Assembly (NCBI RefSeq): GCF_011801145.1
Contig: NZ_CP046172.1
Span: 2,418,001 to 2,482,000 of the forward strand
Length of the DNA: 64,000 nucleotides
DNA from: Nocardia arthritidis
GTDB taxonomy: Bacteria > Actinomycetota > Actinomycetes > Mycobacteriales > Mycobacteriaceae
Reading direction: 5' to 3'
The position numbers and the translations under genes were made by a program. Shown here piece after piece: positions 56,310-64,000 of this stretch (positions are counted from its first letter, which is position 1; every line of letters starts with the position of its first letter). A model generated the notes under the pieces. It was not told the DNA's origin. It was given only the letters and a program-made list of their open reading frames with translations, and ran no database searches.

Positions 56310-56341
56310 GTTTCCCGGCACCCGCGACGGTGCCGGGAAAC
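56310..56341. terminator. Bidirectional terminator hairpin
   Basis: Perfect 13-bp stem GTTTCCCGGCACC with complement and a 6-nt loop CGCGAC, between convergent methyltransferase genes. Confidence 0.88.
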
Positions 56342-56351
56342 GTCGCCGTGG

Positions 56352-57404
56352 TCAGACGCGTACCGCCTCGACCAGGTTCCATCCGCTCGGGCCGTCCGGA
56401 ATGGTCCGGATCTGCCTGACCTCGAATCCGGCGGCGGTGACCAACTCCCGGAATTCCGAAGGCGTCCGCACCTTGCCGCCGACGAGCAGCAGCACCCCGA
56501 AGTTCATCATCGCCATCGCGTCGAAGCGATCGTCGGGCGAATCCCGGTGTGGCTCGTCCGGCAGCACCGAGTCGATCACCAGCAGGGTGGCGCCGGGTTT
56601 CGTCGCATCCGCGATGGCGGCCAGTATCTTCGCCGCGCGTTCGTCATCCCAGTCGCACAGGACGCTTTTCAGGATGTAGAGGTCACCGTCGGGCGGCACC
56701 TCCTCGAAGAAGCTGCCGCCGACCAGCTCGACCCGGTCGGTCATGCCCTTACCGTCGAGGTAGGTACGGGCGTGCGGCAGCACCTCGGGCAGGTCGTGCA
56801 GCACTCCGTTGGCATGCGGGGCGGCCTCCAGGAGCTGGCTCAGCATGACTCCGTGACTGCCGCCGATGTCGACGATCCTGTTGAACCGCCCGAGGTCGAA
56901 ATTGTCGGCCAACGCGGTGCCGCTGTTGGCGGACATGAACGACATCAGCTCACCGAAGTACCTGCTCTCCTCGGGATTCGCGTCGAGGTACGCCCAGAAA
57001 CCGGCACCGAGGGCGGCCTCCGCGGCCGGCTTGCCGGTCATGACCGTCTCGGCGATCCGTGCGTACGGTAGATAGTTCTGCGGACCGGGGTAGGCGCGTG
57101 CGAGGCTGTGGAACTTCGTCCCGGTCCGCAGTTGTTCGCCGAGCGCGGTCACCCGGAAGGTCTCGGCGTTCTCTTCACGCACCAGTCCGACGGTTACGCA
57201 GGCGCGCAGGTATCGGGTGAGCCCGTCATGATTTGCACCCAATTCGGTCACCAGATCGGTGCTGGTGCGCGGTCCACTCGCCAACAGGTCCGCGAGGCGC
57301 AGCTGTGCGAAGGCCCGAATGTATTGGGCCGTCGAATAACCCATGATCATGCCCATCAGCGCGCCGGGTGAGAACTCCTCGGGGCTCGGTGACTTGTCCG
57401 GCAT
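56352..57404 (-). CDS. O-methyltransferase (polyketide type)
   Basis: A 350-residue two-domain O-methyltransferase: N-terminal helical dimerisation part, SAM site VDIGGSHGVMLSQLL, and KSVLCDWDDERAAKILAAI with the catalytic-base region. ATG 57404 has GGAGG 5 nt upstream; the longer open frame is not needed. It is a single minus-strand gene ended by a hairpin. A phenol methylation on the polyketide is expected. Confidence 0.92.
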   Translation of the reverse strand: MPDKSPSPEEFSPGALMGMIMGYSTAQYIRAFAQLRLADLLASGPRTSTDLVTELGANHDGLTRYLRACVTVGLVREENAETFRVTALGEQLRTGTKFHSLARAYPGPQNYLPYARIAETVMTGKPAAEAALGAGFWAYLDANPEESRYFGELMSFMSANSGTALADNFDLGRFNRIVDIGGSHGVMLSQLLEAAPHANGVLHDLPEVLPHARTYLDGKGMTDRVELVGGSFFEEVPPDGDLYILKSVLCDWDDERAAKILAAIADATKPGATLLVIDSVLPDEPHRDSPDDRFDAMAMMNFGVLLLVGGKVRTPSEFRELVTAAGFEVRQIRTIPDGPSGWNLVEAVRV

Positions 57405-57613
57405 TTTTCCTCCGTATCGGCTCACGCACTCGGCGGGCTCGGATGATGTGCGTGCTGGATCCGGGCCGAGCCCGGAGGCGAACATCCCACGCCGCGTTCG
57501 AAGGCCGATGGAGCGCGCATTCGGGCCCCGGTCGAGCGGGATTCCTGCGACCCTCCAAACCGGCCCGAGAGGCTGGACGATAGTTGTCGTCATCCCTTCC
57601 CGATGGAGATCCG

Positions 57614-58300
57614 ATGTCCTCTGTTCCGGAAAACCCAGTTCCGACGCCCGAGCGGGTGGCCGCCGGCGCGGCTGCGTACACGCGATGGACGCTCGCCTGG
57701 TACGACTTCTTCGTTCTCGGCCTCGTCTGCCGGTTCGTGTGGCGTTGCCGTCGGGAGTTGATGCTGGAGTCGTACCGGCGCAACATCGGCGCGCGCCACC
57801 TCGACCTCGGCCCGGGAACGGGCTATTTCCTCAACCGGTGCGGATTCACCGCCGACAGTTCCGCTCGGCTCGTGCTCGTGGATCTCAGCGCAACGGCGCT
57901 CGGCAATGCGGTATCGCGGGTCGCCCGCCTGCACCCCGTGATCTTCCGGCGGAACGTGCTCGAACCACTGGACCTCGGCGCCGAGCGATTCGATTCCGCC
58001 GGTCTCAATCTCCTCCTGCACTGCCTGCCGGGCGGGATGAAGCACAAGTGCCGGGTCTTCGATCACGTACTGGAATATGTCGAGCCGGGCGGGCGGATCT
58101 TCGGCAGTGCGGTGCTGGCCCACGGCGTATCGCATACGCGGATCGCCGAGAAGATGCTCGCCTCACTGAACGCGGACGAAACCTTCGACAACTCGGCGGA
58201 CTCGCTGGCAGAGCTCGACGCCGAACTGGCCGCCAGATTCGACGATTACCGGTTGACCGTGCACGGCTCCATCGCCCTGTTCGAGGCGACTGCCTCGTGA
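57614..58300 (+). CDS. Class I SAM-dependent methyltransferase (small)
   Basis: A 228-residue protein with motif I HLDLGPGTGYFL and downstream LVLVDLS. The N-terminus WTLAWYDFFVLGLVCRFVWRC is hydrophobic and may help bind a lipophilic substrate. ATG 57614 has GGAG 5 nt upstream. Its TGA is directly followed by the stop codon of the convergent O-methyltransferase, with no bases between. Confidence 0.85.
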   Translation: MSSVPENPVPTPERVAAGAAAYTRWTLAWYDFFVLGLVCRFVWRCRRELMLESYRRNIGARHLDLGPGTGYFLNRCGFTADSSARLVLVDLSATALGNAVSRVARLHPVIFRRNVLEPLDLGAERFDSAGLNLLLHCLPGGMKHKCRVFDHVLEYVEPGGRIFGSAVLAHGVSHTRIAEKMLASLNADETFDNSADSLAELDAELAARFDDYRLTVHGSIALFEATAS

Positions 58301-59338
58301 TCAGGCATCGCGAACGGTTCCGGTCACCAGGTGCAGGATGGTGCCGGTGGCGGTGACGCCGTCGAAGCGCAAGCCCGCGCGGTCGAGCAACTCGCGGAAG
58401 TCCGCTTCGCCGCGTTCCTTGCCGCCGGTGAGCAGCAGCATCAGCAGATCGATCGTCGCGGCGACGCGTGCGGCCGGGCTTCGGTCGAGCAGCTGTTCGA
58501 CGATCACGACACGGCTGCCCGGCCGAGCCGCCGTCACCACATTTCGCAGGACCGCAACGGCCGTATCGTCGTCCCACATGTGCAGCACGTGTTTGAGCAG
58601 GTAGACGTCGGCGGCGATCGGTATCTCGCGCAGGCAGTCGCCCGGTACGACTCGGCAGCGTCCGGCGAGCTCGCCCGCACCCGTCAGCTCCGGGTCCACT
58701 TCGGCGATGGCCGAGGGCAGGTCGAACAGCACTCCGGCCACGTCGGGATGCCGTCGCAGTACGGTCCGCAGGAGTTTGCCCTGGCCGCCGCCGATATCGG
58801 CGACCAGGCCGACACCCGTCAGGTCCAGGGCGTCGGCGACCGGACCGGCCGTGAGTGAATTCCCCGCGGTCATCGCCCGATCGAACAGGAGCGTGAACTC
58901 GGACGGATCCTCGGCGAGATGGGCCCACAGATTTTTCCCGTAGGTCGGCTCGAACATCCCCGTGCCGGTTCGTACCGCTTCCGCCAGCTTCGGCCACAGG
59001 CGCCATGCCCACGGTGCCCCCGCCAGCCGGACCATATCCCGGCGACTGCCCTCCGCGTCGTCCCGGAGCAGCAGCGACAGTTCGGTATGCGCGTATGTCG
59101 AGGCCGTCGTCTCACGGAAGACGCCGTGAACGGTCAAGGCCCGCAGCAGTCTGGCCATGGCATCGGCGTCCGCGCCGATCTTCCCGGCGAGTTCGGCGAC
59201 GCCGACCGGCTCGTCGCCGATCAGGTCGGCGATCCCGAGGTTCGCCGCCGCCTGCACCGCGGCGGCCGCCCCGAGACCGTAAGCCATCTCATGGATGACC
59301 ACCGCGGGCGGCAGGGGCGGGACCACGTTCTCCGACAT
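58301..59338 (-). CDS. O-methyltransferase (polyketide type)
   Basis: A 345-residue two-domain methyltransferase: N-terminal dimerisation domain from VIHEMAYGLGAAAAVQAAAN, SAM site VADIGGGQGKLLRTVL, and LKHVLHMWDDDTAVAVL with the catalytic His region. Third member of this type in the locus, so at least two or three hydroxyl groups are probably methylated. The start ATG 59338 follows AGAGGTG. It is divergent from the second aromatase gene. Confidence 0.92.
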   Translation of the reverse strand: MSENVVPPLPPAVVIHEMAYGLGAAAAVQAAANLGIADLIGDEPVGVAELAGKIGADADAMARLLRALTVHGVFRETTASTYAHTELSLLLRDDAEGSRRDMVRLAGAPWAWRLWPKLAEAVRTGTGMFEPTYGKNLWAHLAEDPSEFTLLFDRAMTAGNSLTAGPVADALDLTGVGLVADIGGGQGKLLRTVLRRHPDVAGVLFDLPSAIAEVDPELTGAGELAGRCRVVPGDCLREIPIAADVYLLKHVLHMWDDDTAVAVLRNVVTAARPGSRVVIVEQLLDRSPAARVAATIDLLMLLLTGGKERGEADFRELLDRAGLRFDGVTATGTILHLVTGTVRDA

Positions 59339-59518
59339 CACGAGCACCTCTTTCACCGGATTCGAGCGCTGACTGTGCGCAGCGTGCGCCGTCGCCCTCG
59401 AGCGGCCTTTGAAGCCTGGACGAACCGCATCCACTGTCCGTGCTCCACCGGCTTTCGAATCCGGTGGAGCACGGTCATCGGTGCGCGCCCGCGTGAAATC
59501 CGCCGAAAGCGAGTTGCC

Positions 59519-60439
59519 GTGTCGAATACCAGTAACGTCCATGCCGAGGCGTCCCTGACGGTCGTCGCCCCGGCGTCCACGGTCTACGACCTGATCCTCG
59601 ACGTCGCCCATTGGCCGCGCATGATCGGTCACGGCCTGCACGCCGCTCGGCTCGACTCGAGCGAGACCGAAGACCTGGTCGAATACTGGGCGCTGGCCGG
59701 CCCGGATGCGGTGCGGACCTGGCGGTCCCGCCGGGTCTTCGACGCCGTCGGCCTGCGGATCGCATTCACACACGAGCAACCGGAGCCGCCGATCGGTTCG
59801 GGGTGGGGTGAGTGGCTGCTGCGCGAGTCATCCAGCGGCGAAACACTGGTCACCCTGCGGCACGGCTTCACCGTGGACACCGGCGATCCCGAGCTGCCCG
59901 AGCGGATGCGGCAGGGCATCACCCGCAATACCGGGATCCAGCTACAGGCGCTGAAGGCTTATGCGGAAGCGACCGGGGACCGGGTGGTGGAATGGGAGGA
60001 ATCCCTGTTCCTCGCGGGGCCGATCGAACCGGTTTACGAATTCTTCCATGATGCCGACCGGTGGCCGGACCGTGTGCCGCGGGTGACGGCCGTCAGGTCG
60101 AGGGAGCAGGAATCGGATATCCAATTTCTCTCGGTCGACATGGCCGGGAGCTCGGTGCGGACCGTCGGGTCGGTTCGGCTGTGCCTGCCCGGGGATCGGA
60201 TCGTGTATCGCCTGCTGGATCCGGTCGCTCCGGTGATTTCGCACACCGGCAGCTGGGTGTTCGAATCGACGGCCGCGGGCACCACGGTCATCGGCTCGCA
60301 GCGCGCGGTCGTCGACGGGACCGATCCGGCGTTCGAGGCCTCCGGTGGACCTGTGCGACGCTTGCTCGCCGAGTGCGGGCAGACGTTCTTGCACTGCGTG
60401 CGCGACTTCGCCGCAACGCGGGCCGACGCCGCGTTCTAA
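59519..60439 (+). CDS. Type II polyketide aromatase/cyclase, di-domain (second copy)
   Basis: A 306-residue protein with two SRPBCC domains, paralogous to the protein at 42052: it shares VYDLILDVAHWP at the start of domain 1 and VYEFFHDADRWPDRVPRV at the start of domain 2. Start GTG 59519 with a weak ribosome binding site; no better start is seen. Two di-domain copies suggest closure of different rings or one redundant copy. Confidence 0.9.
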   Translation: MSNTSNVHAEASLTVVAPASTVYDLILDVAHWPRMIGHGLHAARLDSSETEDLVEYWALAGPDAVRTWRSRRVFDAVGLRIAFTHEQPEPPIGSGWGEWLLRESSSGETLVTLRHGFTVDTGDPELPERMRQGITRNTGIQLQALKAYAEATGDRVVEWEESLFLAGPIEPVYEFFHDADRWPDRVPRVTAVRSREQESDIQFLSVDMAGSSVRTVGSVRLCLPGDRIVYRLLDPVAPVISHTGSWVFESTAAGTTVIGSQRAVVDGTDPAFEASGGPVRRLLAECGQTFLHCVRDFAATRADAAF

Positions 60440-60484
60440 GCGCACTCGACCGGTCCGAGGCGGCCGGCTTCTAGCTTTCCGTTC

Positions 60485-61249
60485 GTGCGAAACGAAACGT
60501 TGACCGGAAAGATCGCGCTGATCACCGGAGCTAGCAGGGGAATCGGGGCCGCGATCGCGGTGGAGCTGGCCACATGCGGCTCCGACATCGCGGTCAACTA
60601 CCGAAGTTCGGAGGCCGAAGCCGCGAGCGTGGCCCGGGAGATCACAGCGCTCGGACGGCGAGCGCTGCCGAGCCGGGCGGATGTCACGGACGGCGACCAG
60701 GTGAAGGCGATGGTCGCACATGCCGAGCGCGAGCTCGGGCCGTTGGACGTGCTGGTTCTCAACACGTCCGGGTCCAGCGGTGTGCCGCGCGGCGCCATGA
60801 TGAGTCTGGAGCCCGAGGAACTCATCCACCACATGGCCGTCCAGGTTCGTGCGGCCCTGCTGCCCATCTATGCCGTCGTCCCCGGAATGATCGAGCGGGG
60901 CGGCGGCGCGATCGTATTCGTCTCCGATCCTTTCGCCCGGGCGCCGAGGGAGGGCACGATCGGGCACGCGCTGGCGCGGGCGCCGATCGAGGCGGTGGCC
61001 AAGACGTTGGCGCAAGAACTCGGGCCGCAAGGCGTTCGAGTGAACGTGGTCATCCCGGGAGTGACTCGCACGCCCTCGCTGGACTGGGCGGCGAAGGGAG
61101 CGTTCGACTCGATGGCCGCGCGGATACCGCTTCGACGGTTGGGCGAGCCGGAGGACATCGCACGGGCTGTCGCCATGTTGGCCTCCGACGAACTGTCTTA
61201 CGTCACGGGGGCTTTCCTTTCCGTCTCCGGCGGCAGTCTGATCCTCTGA
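60485..61249 (+). CDS. SDR-fold protein lacking the catalytic Tyr, Lys and Ser
   Basis: A 254-residue protein with an intact cofactor motif (TGASRGIG) and C-terminal SDR features (GVRVNVVIPG, FLSVSGG). The catalytic positions are changed: His161 and Arg165 (HALAR) replace Tyr-x3-Lys, and Asp148 stands where Ser is expected. Classical oxidoreductase chemistry is doubtful; it may be a structural or cyclase-like relative, or use another mechanism. Start GTG 60485. It ends 111 bp before the PadR gene, whose promoter lies in that gap. Confidence 0.85.
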   Translation: MRNETLTGKIALITGASRGIGAAIAVELATCGSDIAVNYRSSEAEAASVAREITALGRRALPSRADVTDGDQVKAMVAHAERELGPLDVLVLNTSGSSGVPRGAMMSLEPEELIHHMAVQVRAALLPIYAVVPGMIERGGGAIVFVSDPFARAPREGTIGHALARAPIEAVAKTLAQELGPQGVRVNVVIPGVTRTPSLDWAAKGAFDSMAARIPLRRLGEPEDIARAVAMLASDELSYVTGAFLSVSGGSLIL

Positions 61250-61295
61250 CCAGCGCAAACGGGCGATCCATTCGTGACCAGCGCGCCTTGAGCTC

Positions 61296-61324
61296 TTGTA
61301 TCGCAATCGTTCGCGATATATTGT
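61296..61324 (+). promoter_or_regulatory. Promoter and palindrome for the PadR-MFS operon
   Basis: -35 TTGTAT (61296-61301), 17-bp spacer, -10 TATTGT (61319-61324). An inverted repeat TATCGC-N8-GCGATA (61299-61318) covers the spacer, a position where a bound repressor would block RNA polymerase. Confidence 0.65.
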
Positions 61325-61360
61325 CAACGTGTTGCGTAACGTCGCAGAAAAGGATGGATC

Positions 61361-62146
61361 ATGACTACTCCAGACATCCCCGATCGCGGATTCGGGGGCG
61401 CGGGATTCCCGGCGTCCGGTTTTCCGTCTCCCGCGGGCCCTGGCGGCGGGCCGTCGGGCCCGTGGCCGCAGCCCGGCGGTTTTCCGGCTCCCGGTTTCCC
61501 GCCCCCCGCGGCATCCGGTCCTGGCGGTGGCCCGTCGGGCCCGTGGCCGCAGCCGGGCGGGTTCCCGCCGCCTGGTGGTTTCCCGCCGCCGGCTGGTTTT
61601 CCGCCTTCCGGTTTCCCGCCGGCCGGCGGCCCGCCCCCGGTATTTCCACCCGGCAACTTCGGCGGTCGCGCCCGCCGCGGAAAAAGCGTCCGGCGTGGTG
61701 ACGTGCGCACCGCGATCCTGGTGTTGCTCGCCGAACAGCCGCTGCACGGCTACCAGGTGATTCAGCAGATCGAGGCGCGTAGCGGCGGGGTTTGGCGGCC
61801 GAGTCCGGGGTCGGTGTACCCCACGCTGCAGCAACTGGAGGACGAGGGATTGGTCAGCGCGTCCGAGGTCGACGGCAGGAAGGTCTACCGGCTGAGCGAT
61901 TCCGGACAGGCGCTGGTCGAGGACAGGGCCGAAGAATTTTCCACCATCTGGAACTCGGTCACCCGCGACGTCGACGACGGCCTGATGGAGGTCAACGGCC
62001 TCACCCAGCAGGTCATGATCGCGGCCTCGCAGGTCACCCAGATCGGCTCCGACGCGCAGCTGACCGCGGCCGCCCAGATTCTGTCGGAGACCAGGCGGCG
62101 GCTGTATCAACTACTCGCCGACGGGGACGCCGGGAAGCAGGAATAG
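61361..62146 (+). CDS. PadR family transcriptional regulator with Gly/Pro-rich N-terminus
   Basis: A 261-residue regulator. Residues about 110-190 are a PadR winged helix (VRTAILVLLAEQPLHGYQVIQQI...GSVYPTLQQLEDEGLV). About 100 residues before it are Gly/Pro/Phe-rich low complexity (repeats of GPWPQPGGFP and PPAGFPPSGFPP), most unusual for the family but seen in some actinobacterial PadR proteins. It is followed at 30 bp by an MFS exporter, which it probably represses until the product binds. GGATGG precedes the ATG. Confidence 0.9.
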   Translation: MTTPDIPDRGFGGAGFPASGFPSPAGPGGGPSGPWPQPGGFPAPGFPPPAASGPGGGPSGPWPQPGGFPPPGGFPPPAGFPPSGFPPAGGPPPVFPPGNFGGRARRGKSVRRGDVRTAILVLLAEQPLHGYQVIQQIEARSGGVWRPSPGSVYPTLQQLEDEGLVSASEVDGRKVYRLSDSGQALVEDRAEEFSTIWNSVTRDVDDGLMEVNGLTQQVMIAASQVTQIGSDAQLTAAAQILSETRRRLYQLLADGDAGKQE

Positions 62147-62176
62147 GGCACCGGCGCACAGGGAGGGGACAACATC

Positions 62177-63745
62177 ATGAGCACGACATCTTCGACGGGG
62201 CTCGGGCAGGACGAATCGGTGGCCCCCGCGATGAGCAGGGGGCGCATCTGGCTGGTGTTCGGCGGCCTGATGCTCGGCATGCTGCTCACGGCGCTGGATC
62301 AAACGGTGTCCACCGCCATGTACACGATCGTCGGCGAACTGGATCCGGTACACGGCATCGAACGTCTGCCCTGGGTGGTGACGGCTTATCTACTCGCATC
62401 CGTCGCCACCCAGCCGCTGTTCGGCAGGTTTGCCGATTCCTACGGACCGAAGCCGCTGTACCTGGTGGCGATGGGTTTGTTCGTCGCCGGTTCGGCCTGG
62501 GCCGGCTTCGCGCACAGCCTGACCGAGCTCATCGCCGCGCGAGTGGTGCAGGGCCTCGGCGCGGGTGGTGCCATGGTCTTGGCCATGGCGGTTACCGCGA
62601 TCATGCTTCCGCCGCAGGACCGGGCGAAGTACGCGGGCATCGGTTTCCCGGTGATGACGGTGGCCAACGTGGTCGGCCCGCTGCTGGGTGGATTCTTCAC
62701 CCAGCCGCACGCCTTCCTGTGGACCTCCACCTCGTGGCGCTGGGTCTTCCTCATCAATCTGCCGCTCGGTGTGCTCGGAATCCTGCTGGTGGCCTTGCTA
62801 TTGCGGGCACCGGCCGAGCGAACTCCGCATCGGATCGACTACCTCGGAGTCGCATTCCTCGTCAGCGGTACGTCGGCACTGCTGATCGTCGCGCAGTGGG
62901 GCGGTAAGCAGTACGCCTGGAGTTCCGCCACCATCCTCGGTTTTTCCGCGGTCGGCGCGATCCTCATCGCACTGTTCGTGTGGCGCCAGGGCCGGGCCGC
63001 CGAACCCATCATTCCGTTGCGGTTGTTCCGCAACAGCACCTTCCGAGTCGCCGTGCCGATCTCGTTCATCGTCGGCTTCGCGACCTTCGGCTCCATCATC
63101 TACGTCGCGCTTTACCTCCAGGTGGCCAATGGGCTCACCCCCACCGAGGCGGGGCTGAACATGTTGCCGATGACGCTCGGCATGGGTGTCGGTTCCGTTT
63201 TCACCGGGCGGCTGATCTCGAAACTGAACCGGTACCGAATCTTCGGCATCGTGGGATCCGGGGCGGCGGCCGTCTTCCTCGGCCTGCTCGGTCTGCTCAG
63301 CCCGGATACCCCGCTGTGGTTGCTCGGCGTCGATCTGTTCCTGTTCGGCGTCGGTCTCAGCCAGATCATGCAGGTTCCGGTACTGGCCGTGCAGAACTCG
63401 GTGCCGATCACCGAAATGGGTACGGCCATGGCCGGCGTGATGTTTCCCCGAGTGGTCGGCGGCGCCTTCGGGACCGCCGTGCTCAGCGCGCTGCTGCTGA
63501 ACCTGCTCTCGGCGAATCTGCCGGAGCAGCTCAGGGCCGATGCGAGCAATACGGTGAGCCCCAGCGTGCTCGGCACGCTACCGGCCGATCTGCGCAAGGT
63601 CGTCGTCGACGCGTTCGTCAGTGCGACGAATACGGTGTTCGTCGTGGCCGCGCTGCTGATGGTGCTGGCCTTCCTACTCACCCTTTTGCTGAAAGAACCG
63701 TCGGGCGGACTACGCGGCCGCCCGGCCCCGCCCCCGGCGGACTGA
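62177..63745 (+). CDS. MFS drug:H+ antiporter, DHA2 / EmrB-QacA type
   Basis: A 522-residue transporter with about 14 membrane segments and MFS motifs (LDQTVSTAMYTIVGEL, GRFADSYGPKPLY, RVVQGLGAGGAM). It probably exports the polyketide and gives self-resistance. GGGAGGGGA lies before the ATG. Cotranscribed with the PadR gene and followed by a hairpin. Confidence 0.95.
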   Translation: MSTTSSTGLGQDESVAPAMSRGRIWLVFGGLMLGMLLTALDQTVSTAMYTIVGELDPVHGIERLPWVVTAYLLASVATQPLFGRFADSYGPKPLYLVAMGLFVAGSAWAGFAHSLTELIAARVVQGLGAGGAMVLAMAVTAIMLPPQDRAKYAGIGFPVMTVANVVGPLLGGFFTQPHAFLWTSTSWRWVFLINLPLGVLGILLVALLLRAPAERTPHRIDYLGVAFLVSGTSALLIVAQWGGKQYAWSSATILGFSAVGAILIALFVWRQGRAAEPIIPLRLFRNSTFRVAVPISFIVGFATFGSIIYVALYLQVANGLTPTEAGLNMLPMTLGMGVGSVFTGRLISKLNRYRIFGIVGSGAAAVFLGLLGLLSPDTPLWLLGVDLFLFGVGLSQIMQVPVLAVQNSVPITEMGTAMAGVMFPRVVGGAFGTAVLSALLLNLLSANLPEQLRADASNTVSPSVLGTLPADLRKVVVDAFVSATNTVFVVAALLMVLAFLLTLLLKEPSGGLRGRPAPPPAD

Positions 63746-63749
63746 ATGC

Positions 63750-63785
63750 CGCGGTCGGCAGCACCCGGGGGCGCTGCCGACCGCG
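63750..63785 (+). terminator. Terminator after the MFS gene
   Basis: Perfect 13-bp stem CGCGGTCGGCAGC with complement and a 10-nt loop. Confidence 0.85.
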
Positions 63786-63871
63786 TCTGGATCGGTGTTC
63801 GAATCGCTGTTGCCAGCATCGGGTCGATATTCGTCAGGCGGATCACGCCTCGGCTGAAATGGGGATAAGCA

Positions 63872-64000
63872 ATGCGGGTCTTGTTCACGTCGTTCGCGTG
63901 GCCGTCGCACTACTATCCGATGGCACCGCTCGGATGGGCCCTGCGTGCCGCCGGACACGAGGTCCGGGTCGCGAGTACGCCGGCGCTCACCGAAACGATC
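63872..64000 (+). CDS. Glycosyltransferase-like protein, N-terminal fragment
   Basis: The first 43 residues begin MRVLFTSFAWPSHYYPM and continue LGWALRAAGHEVRVAST, the N-terminal beta-alpha unit of GT-B macrolide/polyketide glycosyltransferases and of their P450-like activator relatives' partners. The window cuts the gene. It supports a glycosylated product, in line with the epimerase gene. Confidence 0.85.
   Translation, partial: MRVLFTSFAWPSHYYPMAPLGWALRAAGHEVRVASTPALTETI

Overview
The window is high-GC actinomycete DNA. The many GTG starts, an EspG-like/PPE-like pair, a propionyl/acyl-CoA carboxylase beta-epsilon pair and the style of the type II PKS and NRPS proteins suggest Nocardia or a close relative. 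The genus is inferred from gene style, not from a marker gene. Almost everything belongs to two adjoining specialised-metabolite loci.

Left half (about 1-30 kb), a nonribosomal peptide locus: the 3' end of one NRPS gene (A-PCP), then a 2,968-residue synthetase (C-A with N-methyltransferase-PCP-C-A-PCP-TE), an MbtH-like protein, four cytochromes P450, a phytanoyl-CoA-type Fe(II)/2-oxoglutarate oxygenase, a prolyl-oligopeptidase-type peptidase, an alpha/beta hydrolase with a Cys nucleophile, a secreted SGNH esterase with a membrane acyltransferase and a lipoprotein, a DrrAB-type exporter behind a HicB-like regulator and a DUF4097 protein, and a free-standing carrier protein with its own adenylation enzyme. 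Four intergenic regions here share an 18-bp near-palindrome (consensus TGTCCTGNYRACRRGACR), which looks like a locus-wide operator. All three NRPS adenylation domains in the large genes carry in-frame tandem-repeat insertions.

Middle (30-40 kb): an EspG-like/PPE-like pair, a NarL-type two-component system, an asparagine-synthetase-type amidotransferase behind a perfect palindrome, then a decay zone of P450, NTF2-like and ketoreductase remnants around an acyl-CoA carboxylase (epsilon and beta subunits) and a malonyltransferase.

Right half (39-64 kb), an aromatic type II polyketide locus: KS-alpha, KS-beta (chain length factor) and ACP on the minus strand; a KAS III-like acyltransferase with Ser in place of Cys; an acyl-CoA ligase; two paralogous di-domain aromatase/cyclases; a SnoaL-like protein, an ABM monooxygenase and a PF04199-type cyclase; two FAD monooxygenases; three SDRs, two with unusual active sites; three O-methyltransferase-type and two small methyltransferases; a frameshifted NAD-dependent sugar epimerase; a PadR regulator with an MFS exporter; and the start of a glycosyltransferase-like gene cut by the window end. 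The expected product is a methylated, oxygenated and probably glycosylated aromatic polyketide. Perfect hairpins separate most convergent units. No tRNA, rRNA, CRISPR array or transposase was recognised.
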